DNA from: Planctomycetota bacterium
GTDB lineage: Bacteria; Planctomycetota; Phycisphaerae; Tepidisphaerales; Tepidisphaeraceae
NCBI GenBank assembly: GCA_023417885.1
Contig: JAEZED010000076.1
Span: 1 to 9,482 of the forward strand
Length of the DNA stretch: 9,482 nucleotides
Reading direction: 5' to 3'
The notes under the pieces: model-generated
Seen by the model: only the letters and a program-made list of their open reading frames with translations
The model's database searches: none
Told to the model about the DNA's origin: nothing
Part shown: in pieces, positions 1-6,142 of the stretch
Layout: each line of letters starts with the position of its first letter
Position numbering within the stretch: the stretch's first letter is position 1
Made by a program: the position numbers and the translations under genes

Positions 1-4
1 CGCG

Positions 5-36
5 GGCCGCGGGGCGCGGCCGCCCCCCCCCCCCCC
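5..36. repeat. GC hairpin followed by a C14 homopolymer
   Basis: A perfect 7-bp inverted repeat (GGCCGCG at 5-11, CGCGGCC at 15-21) with a GGG loop is followed by 14 consecutive C at 23-36. The tract lies about 40 bases past the stop codon of the DUF892 gene, on its 3' side. There is no T-run on either strand beside the hairpin, so it is not a standard intrinsic terminator. A run of this length is prone to slippage and to sequencing error, and it lies at the window edge, so its exact length should be treated cautiously. Confidence 0.7.
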
Positions 37-75
37 GTGGGGTACAACTTCTGAAGAAAACGAAAGCAGGCTCGC

Positions 76-585
76 CTACTGGGCCGCCTGGACGTTGACG
101 CGGCTCTCGGCGATCTGCGTCAGCTTCTTGTCCGTGGTGGACTCCTCATCCAGCGTCTGCTGGAGCAGCCGGGCCGCCTCGGTGAGCCCCAGCTGCTGCG
201 CGAGGGTGCGGGCGGTGCCGTACCCGGCGATCTCGTAGTGCTCGATCCGCTGGGCGGCTGCGATGAGCCCGGCGTCCTTCACGTCCGGATCGCCGGTGGC
301 GCTGATCATCTCGCTCCCCTCGCGGATGAGACCCTTGGCGGCCTCGCACGTCTCGCGCTCGGGGGACTTGTTGACCTGCTTGAAGACCTGCTCGAGTCGC
401 GTGATCTGCCCCTCGGTCTCGCGCAGGTGCGTTTCGAATGCCTGGCGGAGCGACGGGTTGTGGGCGGACTCGGCCATCTTCACCAGGCCGTCCCGGATGC
501 GCTTCTCGGCGTCGTACAGATCCTCGATCTGCTGAACGAACAGGTCCTGGAGAGAATCGAAGTTCGTGCTGCTGAACAGGCCCAT
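76..585 (-). CDS. DUF892 / YciE-YciF-type ferritin-like protein
   Basis: A 169-residue, all-helical protein whose whole length matches the DUF892 (YciE/YciF) ferritin-like family. Family landmarks are visible in order: LYDAEKRI (23-30), a helix with the ETEGQITRLEQVF region (57-68), a Cys at 80, the AQRIEHYEIAGYG segment (111-123) and a late LDEES (145-149). The repeated Glu/His positions on four helices (around E27, E57, E115, H116, E118 and E147/E148) are what the family uses for a ferritin-like di-metal site. Family members are cytoplasmic and are induced by osmotic, oxidative or stationary-phase stress; their catalytic role is not settled. The start is supported by a perfect AAGGAGG (590-596, minus strand) 4 nt upstream of ATG. 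It is monocistronic here, with a 1-kb non-coding region on its 5' side. The size is normal and nothing is missing. Confidence 0.92.
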   Translation of the reverse strand: MGLFSSTNFDSLQDLFVQQIEDLYDAEKRIRDGLVKMAESAHNPSLRQAFETHLRETEGQITRLEQVFKQVNKSPERETCEAAKGLIREGSEMISATGDPDVKDAGLIAAAQRIEHYEIAGYGTARTLAQQLGLTEAARLLQQTLDEESTTDKKLTQIAESRVNVQAAQ

Positions 586-723
586 GTGGCCTCCTTTTGG
601 TCAGTTGGAATGCGTGTGTGTTCGGTGACAAGCGGCGAGTAGCCGCACGCCGCGAGTGAAACGGTGCAACAAACCCGATACCAACCCCGGCCGGGCCACC
701 GGTCAGCCGGCGGGAGGGCGTAA

Positions 724-1045
724 GTGCAGCCGAAAAGCGGGGCAGGCGTCAAAACAGGGCTCAGCACCGCACTCCAGCGACACGACGGCGCAGCGGGCGA
801 CAAGTCGCCCCCGCAACGCGTTACCGGCCGTCGGGCCTGAACGGGTCTGGGCGCCCGGAGTTGCCCCGGGCGGGTGTGAATCAGACAAAGCGGGTGAGAG
901 ACGATCCCGCCGCGGTGAGAACCGGGCGGCGATCGGCACAATCAAGGCGTGGGGTCATCCAGAAAGGCCTTGGTGACCCCGCGGGGCAGTCCGATCCTCG
1001 CGCGTGGGCCGACATGGGACGTCGCGAGGGTCGGGCTTTTTCTTT
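724..1045 (+). ncRNA. candidate structured non-coding RNA ending in an intrinsic terminator
   Basis: I do not recognise this as a known RNA family. No credible ORF lies here, yet the plus strand forms a row of stable hairpins leading into a terminator: GTGCAGCC (724-731) with GGCT/GCAC (758-767, 2-nt bulge); 793-800 with 805-814 (CAAG loop, 2-nt bulge); 853-858 with 866-871; a 14-bp helix 902-916 with 921-935, closed by a GAGA (GNRA) tetraloop and carrying two single-base bulges; 951-959 with 972-980; then the terminator at 988-1045. The GNRA loop and the U-tract both point to the plus strand. The 5' end is uncertain; a further small hairpin at 632-646 could belong to it. Such G+C-rich DNA forms hairpins easily, so only the 902-935 helix and the terminator are strong on their own. 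I checked by eye for tmRNA, RNase P, SRP and c-di-GMP riboswitch signatures and found none. Confidence 0.45.
988..1045 (+). terminator. strong rho-independent terminator, plus strand
   Basis: Bases 988-1002 pair with 1023-1037 over about 15 bp with two G-U wobbles; the central CCTCGCG/CGCGAGG is perfect. The apex can add CGT/ACG. The stem runs directly into TTTTTCTTT (1037-1045). The minus strand has no T-run after the stem, so it acts in the plus direction only. No plus-strand protein gene precedes it, which is the main argument for an upstream non-coding transcript. Confidence 0.8.
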
Positions 1046-1080
1046 GCGCCGGATGACCGACGCGCTACTTGGGCGAGCGC

Positions 1081-1116
1081 AAAAAAGTGCCGCCCCGGTG
1101 GGGGCGCCGGGGCGGC
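1081..1116 (-). terminator. strong rho-independent terminator, minus strand
   Basis: A perfect 10-bp GC stem (GCCGCCCCGG at 1089-1098, CCGGGGCGGC at 1107-1116) has an 8-nt loop. Read on the minus strand the stem is followed by ACTTTTTT (1081-1088). It faces the plus-strand terminator only 35 bases away. No minus-strand protein gene lies upstream between here and 1628; the adjacent TraB-family gene is on the other strand. The likely terminated transcript is therefore non-coding. Confidence 0.78.
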
Positions 1117-1289
1117 GGGAGGCCGGGGGAAGAGAAGGAGGGGGAGCCTTCTCCGAGGGGGACGTCCCCCGGCCTGGGCTGCGGCTTGTGAGCCCCTTTC
1201 GGGGCAGTCGAGCGGGAGAGGGCGATTGCCGGCGGGCAGCGTCCGGAGGCATCGCCTGCGGGAGCATCGGCCAACAGCCGGCCTCCGCA
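1081..1289 (-). ncRNA. candidate structured non-coding RNA, convergent to the first
   Basis: Upstream (minus sense) of the terminator at 1081-1116 lie five more hairpins. They are 1257-1289 (TGCGG/CCGCA plus AG/CT, with an inner CGGC/GCCG stem); directly beside it 1221-1256 (GGCGA and TGCC with GGCA and TCGCC, one bulged base); 1192-1205, which on the minus strand is GCCCC-GAAA-GGGGC, a GNRA tetraloop; 1157-1170 (GGGGG/CCCCC); and 1132-1153 (GAGAAGG/CCTTCTC). The GAAA loop and the terminator polarity both choose the minus strand. The 5' end is unknown. A possible -35-like TTGACT (complement of 1418-1423) suggests a start near 1390, but no good -10 was found. The family is not recognised and no known RNA motif is seen. 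It may instead be an untranslated leader or chance GC structure. Confidence 0.35.
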
Positions 1290-1615
1290 TCATCCGCACT
1301 CGACAGGTTGATTCGTGGGCGTTTTCCTACGGGGCGGGCGAGGTGCCGGCGCTTCAACTGCGTTGCGTCCAGCGAGTCCTCGTGGGTCTGCGACTACGGT
1401 ACGCTTTGCGCATAGGCAGTCAAGACTTGGCAAGCCCGCGGCCTCTACCTGAAAAGGTGACGAATTTCCGGCGTTGCGGCCCTGCGGGTGGCGCGGCAGC
1501 GCGTTCGCTCGCCGCAACCGCCGCTGCGGTGGCGGGTGAAACAGAGTAAGATGAATGGTCGGGTTATTGCTGGCGTCACACGCGCCGGATCGATCATGAA
1601 GCGCGCCGGTTTCCC

Positions 1616-1620
1616 GGAGG
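1616..1620 (+). promoter_or_regulatory. ribosome binding site deciding the TraB-family start
   Basis: GGAGG lies 8 nt before the ATG at 1629. The same frame stays open up to 1488, but the upstream starts have no such site, and starting at 1629 places a clean signal peptide at the N terminus. Confidence 0.8.
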
Positions 1621-1628
1621 TCATTGCC

Positions 1629-2828
1629 ATGCTCAGCACTCTCTCATCCGCCGCGCCTGGACGGGCGCGCTTCCGTGTCGGCCGCCTCGCTCTTGCCGGC
1701 GGCGCCGCCTTCGCACTGCTGCTCTCCCCGACGCTGGCGCCGGCGCAGGAAGCGCAGGAGCGGTCGCGGGAGGCGGCTCCCGGGCAGAAGGCGGAGCAAA
1801 GCCGCTTCCTCCGTTTCGCGAAGGATCCCTCCGGCGGCGGGACGCTCGAGACGAGCATCGTCCGGTACGTCAACGACGAGGGGGACACGGTCGACCTGAT
1901 CGGCGCCGTGCACGTCGGCGATCACGTCTACTACGAACTGCTCAACGAGCGCTTCAAGAAGTACGACGCGCTGCTGTACGAGATGGTGAAACCAAAGGAC
2001 GCCGACATCACCCGCCAGGATGCCGCGGGCGGGATGAGCCTTATCCGCACGCTCCAGAAGGCGATGCAGACGGTCCTGGAGCTCGACTACCAGCTCGACG
2101 GCATCGACTACGGGGCCGAGAACTTCGTTCATGCCGACATGGATCTCGAGACCTTCCTCCGCCGCCAGTCGGAGCAGGGGGAGGGATTCCTCGAGCTGAT
2201 CCTGCGGCAGATGCTGAATGACATGACGCGTCCGCCTGATCCGGATCGCCGCCCGCCAAGCATGATGGAAGTCATGGAGGCGATGAGCGCGCCCGACCGG
2301 GCGCGGCGGCTCAAGCTTCTGTTCGCGCGCGAGCTTTCGAACATGGACTCCATGCTCGAGGCCTTCGCCGGGCCGGACGGACAATCCGTCATTCTCGACG
2401 AGCGCAACGCCGCCGCCATCGAGGTGCTCGACGAGCGGCTGGCCGCCGGTGACACCAACCTGGGCATCTTCTATGGCGCCGCCCACCTGAAGGGGATGGA
2501 GGAGATGCTGCGGGAGCGCGGCTTCCACCAGGTAGGGGAGCCGGAATGGCTCGTCGCCTGGGACATGACGCTCGACGACAGCGGCAAGGAGCGCATGCGC
2601 CAGCGCCTGCGCGACCTGATCGTCGCCGAGGCGGTGCAGGACGGGCGCGTTCCCGCCGGTCGGGCCGCTGCCGGCGGCGCGGCACAGGGAGAACAGGCCC
2701 TCCAGCGCGAGCTCGGGGCGATTCGCGCCGAGCTGGAGGCCTTGCGCAAGGAGAACGAGGCCCTGCGCGAGCAGGTGCAGACGCTTCGCGAGCAGAACGC
2801 CGCCCTCCGCGAGCGCGGCGGCGACTGA
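1629..2828 (+). CDS. exported TraB/PrgY/GumN-family protein with C-terminal coiled coil
   Basis: A 399-residue protein. The start at 1629 gives a typical Sec signal peptide: basic n-region (R12-R19), hydrophobic stretch 20-36, and an A37-P38-A39 cleavage site before Gln40. The mature part carries the hallmarks of the TraB/PrgY/GumN (TIKI-like) superfamily: GAVHVGD (92-98, His95), a YEMV segment with Glu118, and a late GAAHLKGM (283-290, His286). In eukaryotic TIKI proteins the equivalent GxxH motifs and Glu form a metal-dependent protease site; bacterial members are mostly uncharacterised, so protease activity here is inference. The last 44 residues or so (356-399) form a heptad-rich coiled coil, beyond the usual family core, probably for self-association or partner binding. 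It is likely periplasmic. It is monocistronic and converges on the PilZ gene. Confidence 0.85.
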   Translation: MLSTLSSAAPGRARFRVGRLALAGGAAFALLLSPTLAPAQEAQERSREAAPGQKAEQSRFLRFAKDPSGGGTLETSIVRYVNDEGDTVDLIGAVHVGDHVYYELLNERFKKYDALLYEMVKPKDADITRQDAAGGMSLIRTLQKAMQTVLELDYQLDGIDYGAENFVHADMDLETFLRRQSEQGEGFLELILRQMLNDMTRPPDPDRRPPSMMEVMEAMSAPDRARRLKLLFARELSNMDSMLEAFAGPDGQSVILDERNAAAIEVLDERLAAGDTNLGIFYGAAHLKGMEEMLRERGFHQVGEPEWLVAWDMTLDDSGKERMRQRLRDLIVAEAVQDGRVPAGRAAAGGAAQGEQALQRELGAIRAELEALRKENEALREQVQTLREQNAALRERGGD

Positions 2829-2851
2829 GATCGCTCCCTGGCAGACGAAAC

Positions 2852-2897
2852 GCGACCCTGGTTTGGCCACCTGCCGATCAGAGTCGCTTTTTTTCTT
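2852..2897 (+). terminator. possible intrinsic terminator after the TraB-family gene
   Basis: GCGAC (2852-2856) pairs with GTCGC (2883-2887) directly before a run of seven T, then CTTT. The stem is short and the loop is long (26 nt), with only a weak inner TGG/CCA pairing, so this is a modest terminator. It fits the position between two convergent genes, just past the TraB-family stop and before the PilZ stop. Confidence 0.45.
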
Positions 2898-2901
2898 TCA
2901 C

Positions 2902-3543
2902 TCACGCCGCCTGCGACTCGGCATTGCCGTCGTCGTCGGCGGGCGTCTCCTGCTGCGCCTCCGCCGCAGGAGCTTCGGATTCAGCTTCAGCGCTCTCTTC
3001 CGCATCCTCCGCTTGCGCCTGTTCGTCCTCCGGCGCGGGGATGGCGGCGCCGATATCGACGTAGAGCTGGGGGAAGATGCGTCCCTCGAGCCGGACGCCG
3101 ACGGTGTGCCAGCTTCCGCCGACGTGCAGGCAATGGACGACGGTGCCGTGGACGGTGTCCTGGAGCGCCTCCCCCTCGGGTCCGGGCAGGCGGCGAAGCG
3201 TGAGGTCGAGCTGCGTTCCGACGTGGAGGTAGCCGTTGTGGAGGAAGGCCAGTCCTTCGGCGCTCAGGTCGCGCGTGTGGACGTGGCGCATGATGATCGT
3301 GCCGCCTGGGTGGTAGACGCGCACCGGGACGCGGAAACGCCGGTAGCGATAACGCGTGGTGCGTCGCTTGGTGGATTGGGGGCTCGTCTTGGCGTGGGCG
3401 TCGAGCTTGTCGAGCACCGCCTCGAGCTTGCGCCACTGCGCCGACTCACGCAGCTCGTGCCCGAGGCCGGTTCCTGCGCCTTCCGGTACGGTGATGCCCG
3501 GATCGGGCCGCCTTGGAGGTTGTCCCGGTTGAGACGATAACAT
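2902..3543 (-). CDS. PilZ-domain protein (probable c-di-GMP receptor)
   Basis: A 213-residue protein. A PilZ domain spans about residues 60-165. Both c-di-GMP-binding signatures are visible: an Arg-rich RxxxR segment (R64-Y-R-Y-R68, within KRRTTRYRYRRFR, 59-71) and DLSAEG (92-97), fitting [D/N]xSxxG. PilZ proteins bind cyclic di-GMP and switch motility, exopolysaccharide synthesis or other outputs. This one has no fused output domain. An N-terminal segment of about 58 residues is poorly conserved-looking, and the C terminus (about 170-213) is a low-complexity tail rich in Glu, Ala, Asp and Gln, probably disordered. No signal peptide or membrane segment is seen, so it is cytoplasmic. Its leader is unusually structured. 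It lies downstream of the GT4-GH57 pair on the same strand, which hints at polysaccharide control. The SD is weak (CGGACGGA, about 4 nt before ATG), so the start is likely but not certain. Confidence 0.86.
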   Translation of the reverse strand: MLSSQPGQPPRRPDPGITVPEGAGTGLGHELRESAQWRKLEAVLDKLDAHAKTSPQSTKRRTTRYRYRRFRVPVRVYHPGGTIIMRHVHTRDLSAEGLAFLHNGYLHVGTQLDLTLRRLPGPEGEALQDTVHGTVVHCLHVGGSWHTVGVRLEGRIFPQLYVDIGAAIPAPEDEQAQAEDAEESAEAESEAPAAEAQQETPADDDGNAESQAA

Positions 3544-3610
3544 GCGTTCCGTCCGCTGCTTAGGGGGCGCCGACGGCCCCCTCGGTCATTCTTCCGTCGG
3601 CAAGCAGCGG
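3544..3610 (-). promoter_or_regulatory. structured 5' leader of the PilZ gene with predicted pseudoknot
   Basis: On the minus strand the leader reads, in order: CCGCTGCTT (3610-3602), GCCGACGG (3601-3594), an 11-nt A-rich spacer, AGGGGGC (3582-3576), CGTCGGC (3575-3569), GCCCCCT (3568-3562), AAGCAGCGG (3561-3553), then 9 nt to ATG. The first and last blocks form a perfect 9-bp enclosing helix. AGGGGGC/GCCCCCT forms a 7-bp hairpin whose 7-nt loop is perfectly complementary to the second block, giving a pseudoknot; alternatively the second block pairs with the loop over 8 bp in place of the hairpin. The enclosing helix abuts and partly overlaps the only SD-like sequence. This suggests a cis-regulatory RNA controlling PilZ translation. 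It matches no riboswitch class I can name. Without a U-tract it is not a terminator for the upstream GH57 gene. Confidence 0.5.
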
Positions 3611-3655
3611 CCGAGACTTGAGCGCACTATCCCCTGCACCGGCGACCGGGACGTT

Positions 3656-4870
3656 TCAGGGCCGTGCAGCGGAACGTCCCAGTAGATGACGCACTGCATT
3701 CGTGCAGTCGAGGTAGGCGTCGTACGGGCTCTCGAACGCCGACGGACGACGGCGCTCCTCGGCAGGCCCGGGAGTCTCCGCCATCGGCCGGGGAATCCCG
3801 TGCCGCATGGCGTGAAGGTGGTCCGCCGCGACGAGCGTCACGAGGGCGTCGGCGCCTGGTCCGCCCTGGACGCGATCGGCCGCCTGGCGCAGCAGGTGCA
3901 GGGCATTGCTCTGCATCGCGTTGCCCAGCCATGGGGAGAGGTCGAACCGCGGACCCCAGCCGCTCGTCGCCTGCGGGATGTCTACAACATCGAGCCGCGC
4001 GATCGGCCCCGCCGCCTCGCCGGCCTGGGCAGGCGTGGCGAACTTCACCCCGCGCTTCACCAGCAGCCCCAGCAGCCGTCGCGTGAAGGAGAAGATCCCC
4101 GTCTCCTTCGGGTGCGTCATCCCCAAGTCCGCCAGGTGGATGATGATCGGGCAGACGTTTCCGCCGCTCTCGGCGAGGCTGCCAGTGATCCAGTCGGCGT
4201 AGGTTTCGGGTTTGAGCGGGTGGCACGGCCAGGTGGGGTCGCCAAAGCGGATGCCCCAGTCGTCGCTGAGCCCGACCTGGCGCGCCAACACCTTCACCGG
4301 CGCGTCGCCGGCAGCCCGGTAGACGCGGTTGGCGGTCCGGCCGGCAAGCTGGCGATCGGCATTGCCGCACAGCACCATCCGCATCCCGGCGGTGGCGGCG
4401 GCGCGGGGAACGGCGTTGTCGTAGATGAGCTCGGTATTGGCCGCCGTGGTGGGGCGGTCGCCGAAGAGCCGCTGGATCTCGTCGGCGGATCGGCCCAGTT
4501 GCCCGGCGAGGTGATCGTTCGAGAAGAGTCCGAGGATGGAATGATCCCAGGGGGCCGCGATCCACTCGACGGCGCCGGTGCCGCCGAGGCGGTGGAGCGA
4601 GCGCATCAGCGCGCCGTGGTGCCGCTCAGCGGAGCGAAGGAGGGGGCCGGTCGCGCAGATGCCGAAGCGGATCACCCCCTGCGACCGCTCGGCCGCCTCG
4701 CGCAGCAGCTTCAGGGCCGGCAGGAAGGAGCGGCTGGCCGCAGTGCGCAGGGCGTCGGTGGTCGCGCGCTCGTCCACGTAGTTGCCGAAGTCCGCGTCGT
4801 CGTCGAATGCCCGCACGTGGCGCAGGCGCTCGGGATGGTGGAGCAGGAAGACGAGGCAAACCTCGGGCAT
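3656..4870 (-). CDS. GH57 alpha-amylase-like protein, probably lacking the catalytic Asp
   Basis: A 404-residue cytoplasmic protein matching the short intracellular GH57 alpha-amylase type along its whole length. It has an N-terminal LLHHPERLR (9-17; family HQPxRLR), the nucleophile segment NTELIYDN (145-152, Glu147), LSDDWGIRF (201-209), KETGIF (255-260), KFATP (276-280), and C-terminal DLSPWLGNAMQ (310-320), AADHLHAM (348-355) and ESPYDAY (380-386). The family's MDYETFGEH motif, which carries the acid/base Asp, aligns without gaps to IHLADLGMT (244-252); the Asp position is His245 (codon CAC). The canonical SWAD segment also reads SGWG. GH57 amylase-like homologues with replaced catalytic residues are known, so this may be a non-hydrolytic glucan-binding or altered-mechanism member. 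The start lies 15 nt after the GT4 stop without a clear SD, suggesting translational coupling. Confidence 0.85.
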   Translation of the reverse strand: MPEVCLVFLLHHPERLRHVRAFDDDADFGNYVDERATTDALRTAASRSFLPALKLLREAAERSQGVIRFGICATGPLLRSAERHHGALMRSLHRLGGTGAVEWIAAPWDHSILGLFSNDHLAGQLGRSADEIQRLFGDRPTTAANTELIYDNAVPRAAATAGMRMVLCGNADRQLAGRTANRVYRAAGDAPVKVLARQVGLSDDWGIRFGDPTWPCHPLKPETYADWITGSLAESGGNVCPIIIHLADLGMTHPKETGIFSFTRRLLGLLVKRGVKFATPAQAGEAAGPIARLDVVDIPQATSGWGPRFDLSPWLGNAMQSNALHLLRQAADRVQGGPGADALVTLVAADHLHAMRHGIPRPMAETPGPAEERRRPSAFESPYDAYLDCTNAVRHLLGRSAARP

Positions 4871-4885
4871 GGCGGCAGTGTAGGG

Positions 4886-6142
4886 CTAGGCAACCGCTGC
4901 GCCGCAGCGCACCAGGTGATCCAGCAGCCGCAGGCTCGAGGCGCGTGCGTCGAAGCGCTCAACGGCCGCGGCGCGGGCGGCGTCGCCGAGCTGGCGGCGC
5001 AGCGCCGGCCCCTCCGCGAGGCGTCGCAGCGCCGCTTCGATGGCCGAGACATCCTCCTGCGGCGTCAGGAAACCGGTCTCCCCGTCGCGGATCATCTCGG
5101 GCGTCGATCCGATGATGCTCGCGATCACCGGCAGGCCGCAGGCCATCGCCTCCATGACGCTGACCGGCGCCGCTTCTCCCAGGCCGACGCTCGGAAGCAG
5201 GAAGGCGTCGTGCTCCCGTAGCATGGCCAGCACCTCCGCCTCGGCGCGGCTCCCGGCGAGGGTCACGCGGCTCTCGAGGTTTGCCTCGCGGATCTCGCGC
5301 TCCAGGTCCGGCCGATACGGGCCTTCGCCAACGATCGTGTAGTACAGATCGAAGCCGGCCTCGACGAGCCGGCGCATGGCGGCCAGGGCGAAGCGATGCC
5401 CCTTGTTCCGGTTGAGCCGCGCGACGGTGATGAGCCGGAGGCGCGCGTCCGTGTCCTCGCTCGTCGCATCGGCGGGGCGGAAGCGTTCGGTATCGACGCC
5501 CATCGGGTTGGAGAGGATGCGCTCGCGCGGAAAGCCAATAGCGGCCACCGGCTCGACCAGGTGTGGTCCGGCCGTCGTCACCGCGAGGCAGTGCCGCACC
5601 TTGGCGGCATGATCCACGCCGTAGACGGGAAGATCGCCGTGGAGCGTGAGCGAGTAGGTCGGCCCGCCGAGCAGGCGCGCCATGGCGCAGACGTGGGCCG
5701 CGTCGGCGAAGCTGTGGCAATGGACGTGGCCGATGCCCTGGCGCGCGGCGAAGCTGCGCAGGTCGGCGGCGCTGGCCAGCAGGGCAAGCGCCCTCGCCTT
5801 CCGGCGCGCCGGGCTCTCGTGGAGCGAGGCGATGTAGGCGAGTGCGCCTGCCCAGCGGTGCGGCCGGCGCAGCATGCCGCCCGCGACGGCGGCGGGGCGC
5901 GGCGGGTAGAGGTAGTGCGTTTCGCGCCGTGCCTCGTCTGCCCAGTCGTGCCGGCAGGCGTCGTCGGGGGGACGCCGGGTGGAGATGACGCTGACGGCGT
6001 GCCCGGCGCTGCGCCAGGCCTCGATCTCGCGCCGGAAAAAGGCGTGGGTCTGCGAGGGAAACTCGGGGATGAGCACGCCGAGCCGTCCCGCGGCGCCGGC
6101 GGCGGAGCGTTGGCGATCTGGCGGGGTCTGGAGGCGTTCCAT
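4886..6142 (-). CDS. GT4-family glycosyltransferase (GT-B fold)
   Basis: A 418-residue glycosyltransferase. The N-terminal acceptor domain opens with GVLIPEFPSQTHAFFRREI (22-40), typical of the colanic-acid/exopolysaccharide GT4 branch (WcaL-like), and includes SLTLHGDLPVYG (164-175). The C-terminal nucleotide-sugar domain carries VARLNRNKGH (240-249), with the donor-phosphate-binding Arg/Lys, VGEGPYRPDLE (271-281), and the EX7E pair Glu323/Glu331 inside EAAPVSVMEAMACGLPVIAS, followed by GETGFLTP. Both catalytic half-sites look intact. It should transfer a sugar from a nucleotide donor to a polysaccharide or lipid-linked acceptor at the cytoplasmic face; donor and acceptor cannot be read from sequence. 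It is the first gene of a tight unit with the GH57-like gene. No SD is evident before ATG, and about 20 residues precede the conserved start, so a GTG at residue 23 cannot be excluded. Confidence 0.93.
   Translation of the reverse strand: MERLQTPPDRQRSAAGAAGRLGVLIPEFPSQTHAFFRREIEAWRSAGHAVSVISTRRPPDDACRHDWADEARRETHYLYPPRPAAVAGGMLRRPHRWAGALAYIASLHESPARRKARALALLASAADLRSFAARQGIGHVHCHSFADAAHVCAMARLLGGPTYSLTLHGDLPVYGVDHAAKVRHCLAVTTAGPHLVEPVAAIGFPRERILSNPMGVDTERFRPADATSEDTDARLRLITVARLNRNKGHRFALAAMRRLVEAGFDLYYTIVGEGPYRPDLEREIREANLESRVTLAGSRAEAEVLAMLREHDAFLLPSVGLGEAAPVSVMEAMACGLPVIASIIGSTPEMIRDGETGFLTPQEDVSAIEAALRRLAEGPALRRQLGDAARAAAVERFDARASSLRLLDHLVRCGAAVA

Noticed and set aside
988..1116. A single bidirectional terminator
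   Set aside because: Each stem has a T-run on only one strand, and the linking inverted repeat has T upstream and A downstream, the reverse of a bidirectional terminator.
656..1415. Several 80-180-codon open frames in the 586-1628 region
   Set aside because: Arg/Gly/Ala/Pro-rich translations without motifs or ribosome binding sites, overlapping one another on both strands; the region is better explained as non-coding.
1290..1450. TAGTCGCA on the minus strand, resembling the tmRNA resume site
   Set aside because: No tag reading frame ending in a stop soon after, no tRNA-like ends and no tmRNA 5' consensus nearby; a short chance match.
1488..1628. N-terminal extension of the TraB-family protein (47 more residues)
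   Set aside because: GGAGG 8 nt before the ATG at 1629 and an immediate signal peptide favour the shorter form; the extension would bury the signal peptide.
1644..2870. 408-codon minus-strand open frame across the TraB-family gene
   Set aside because: Shadow of a gene with clear motifs, signal peptide and ribosome binding site on the other strand.
3686..5221. 511-codon plus-strand open frame across the GH57-like gene
   Set aside because: Antisense shadow of two strongly supported genes (GH57-like and GT4), with low-complexity translation and no recognisable domain.
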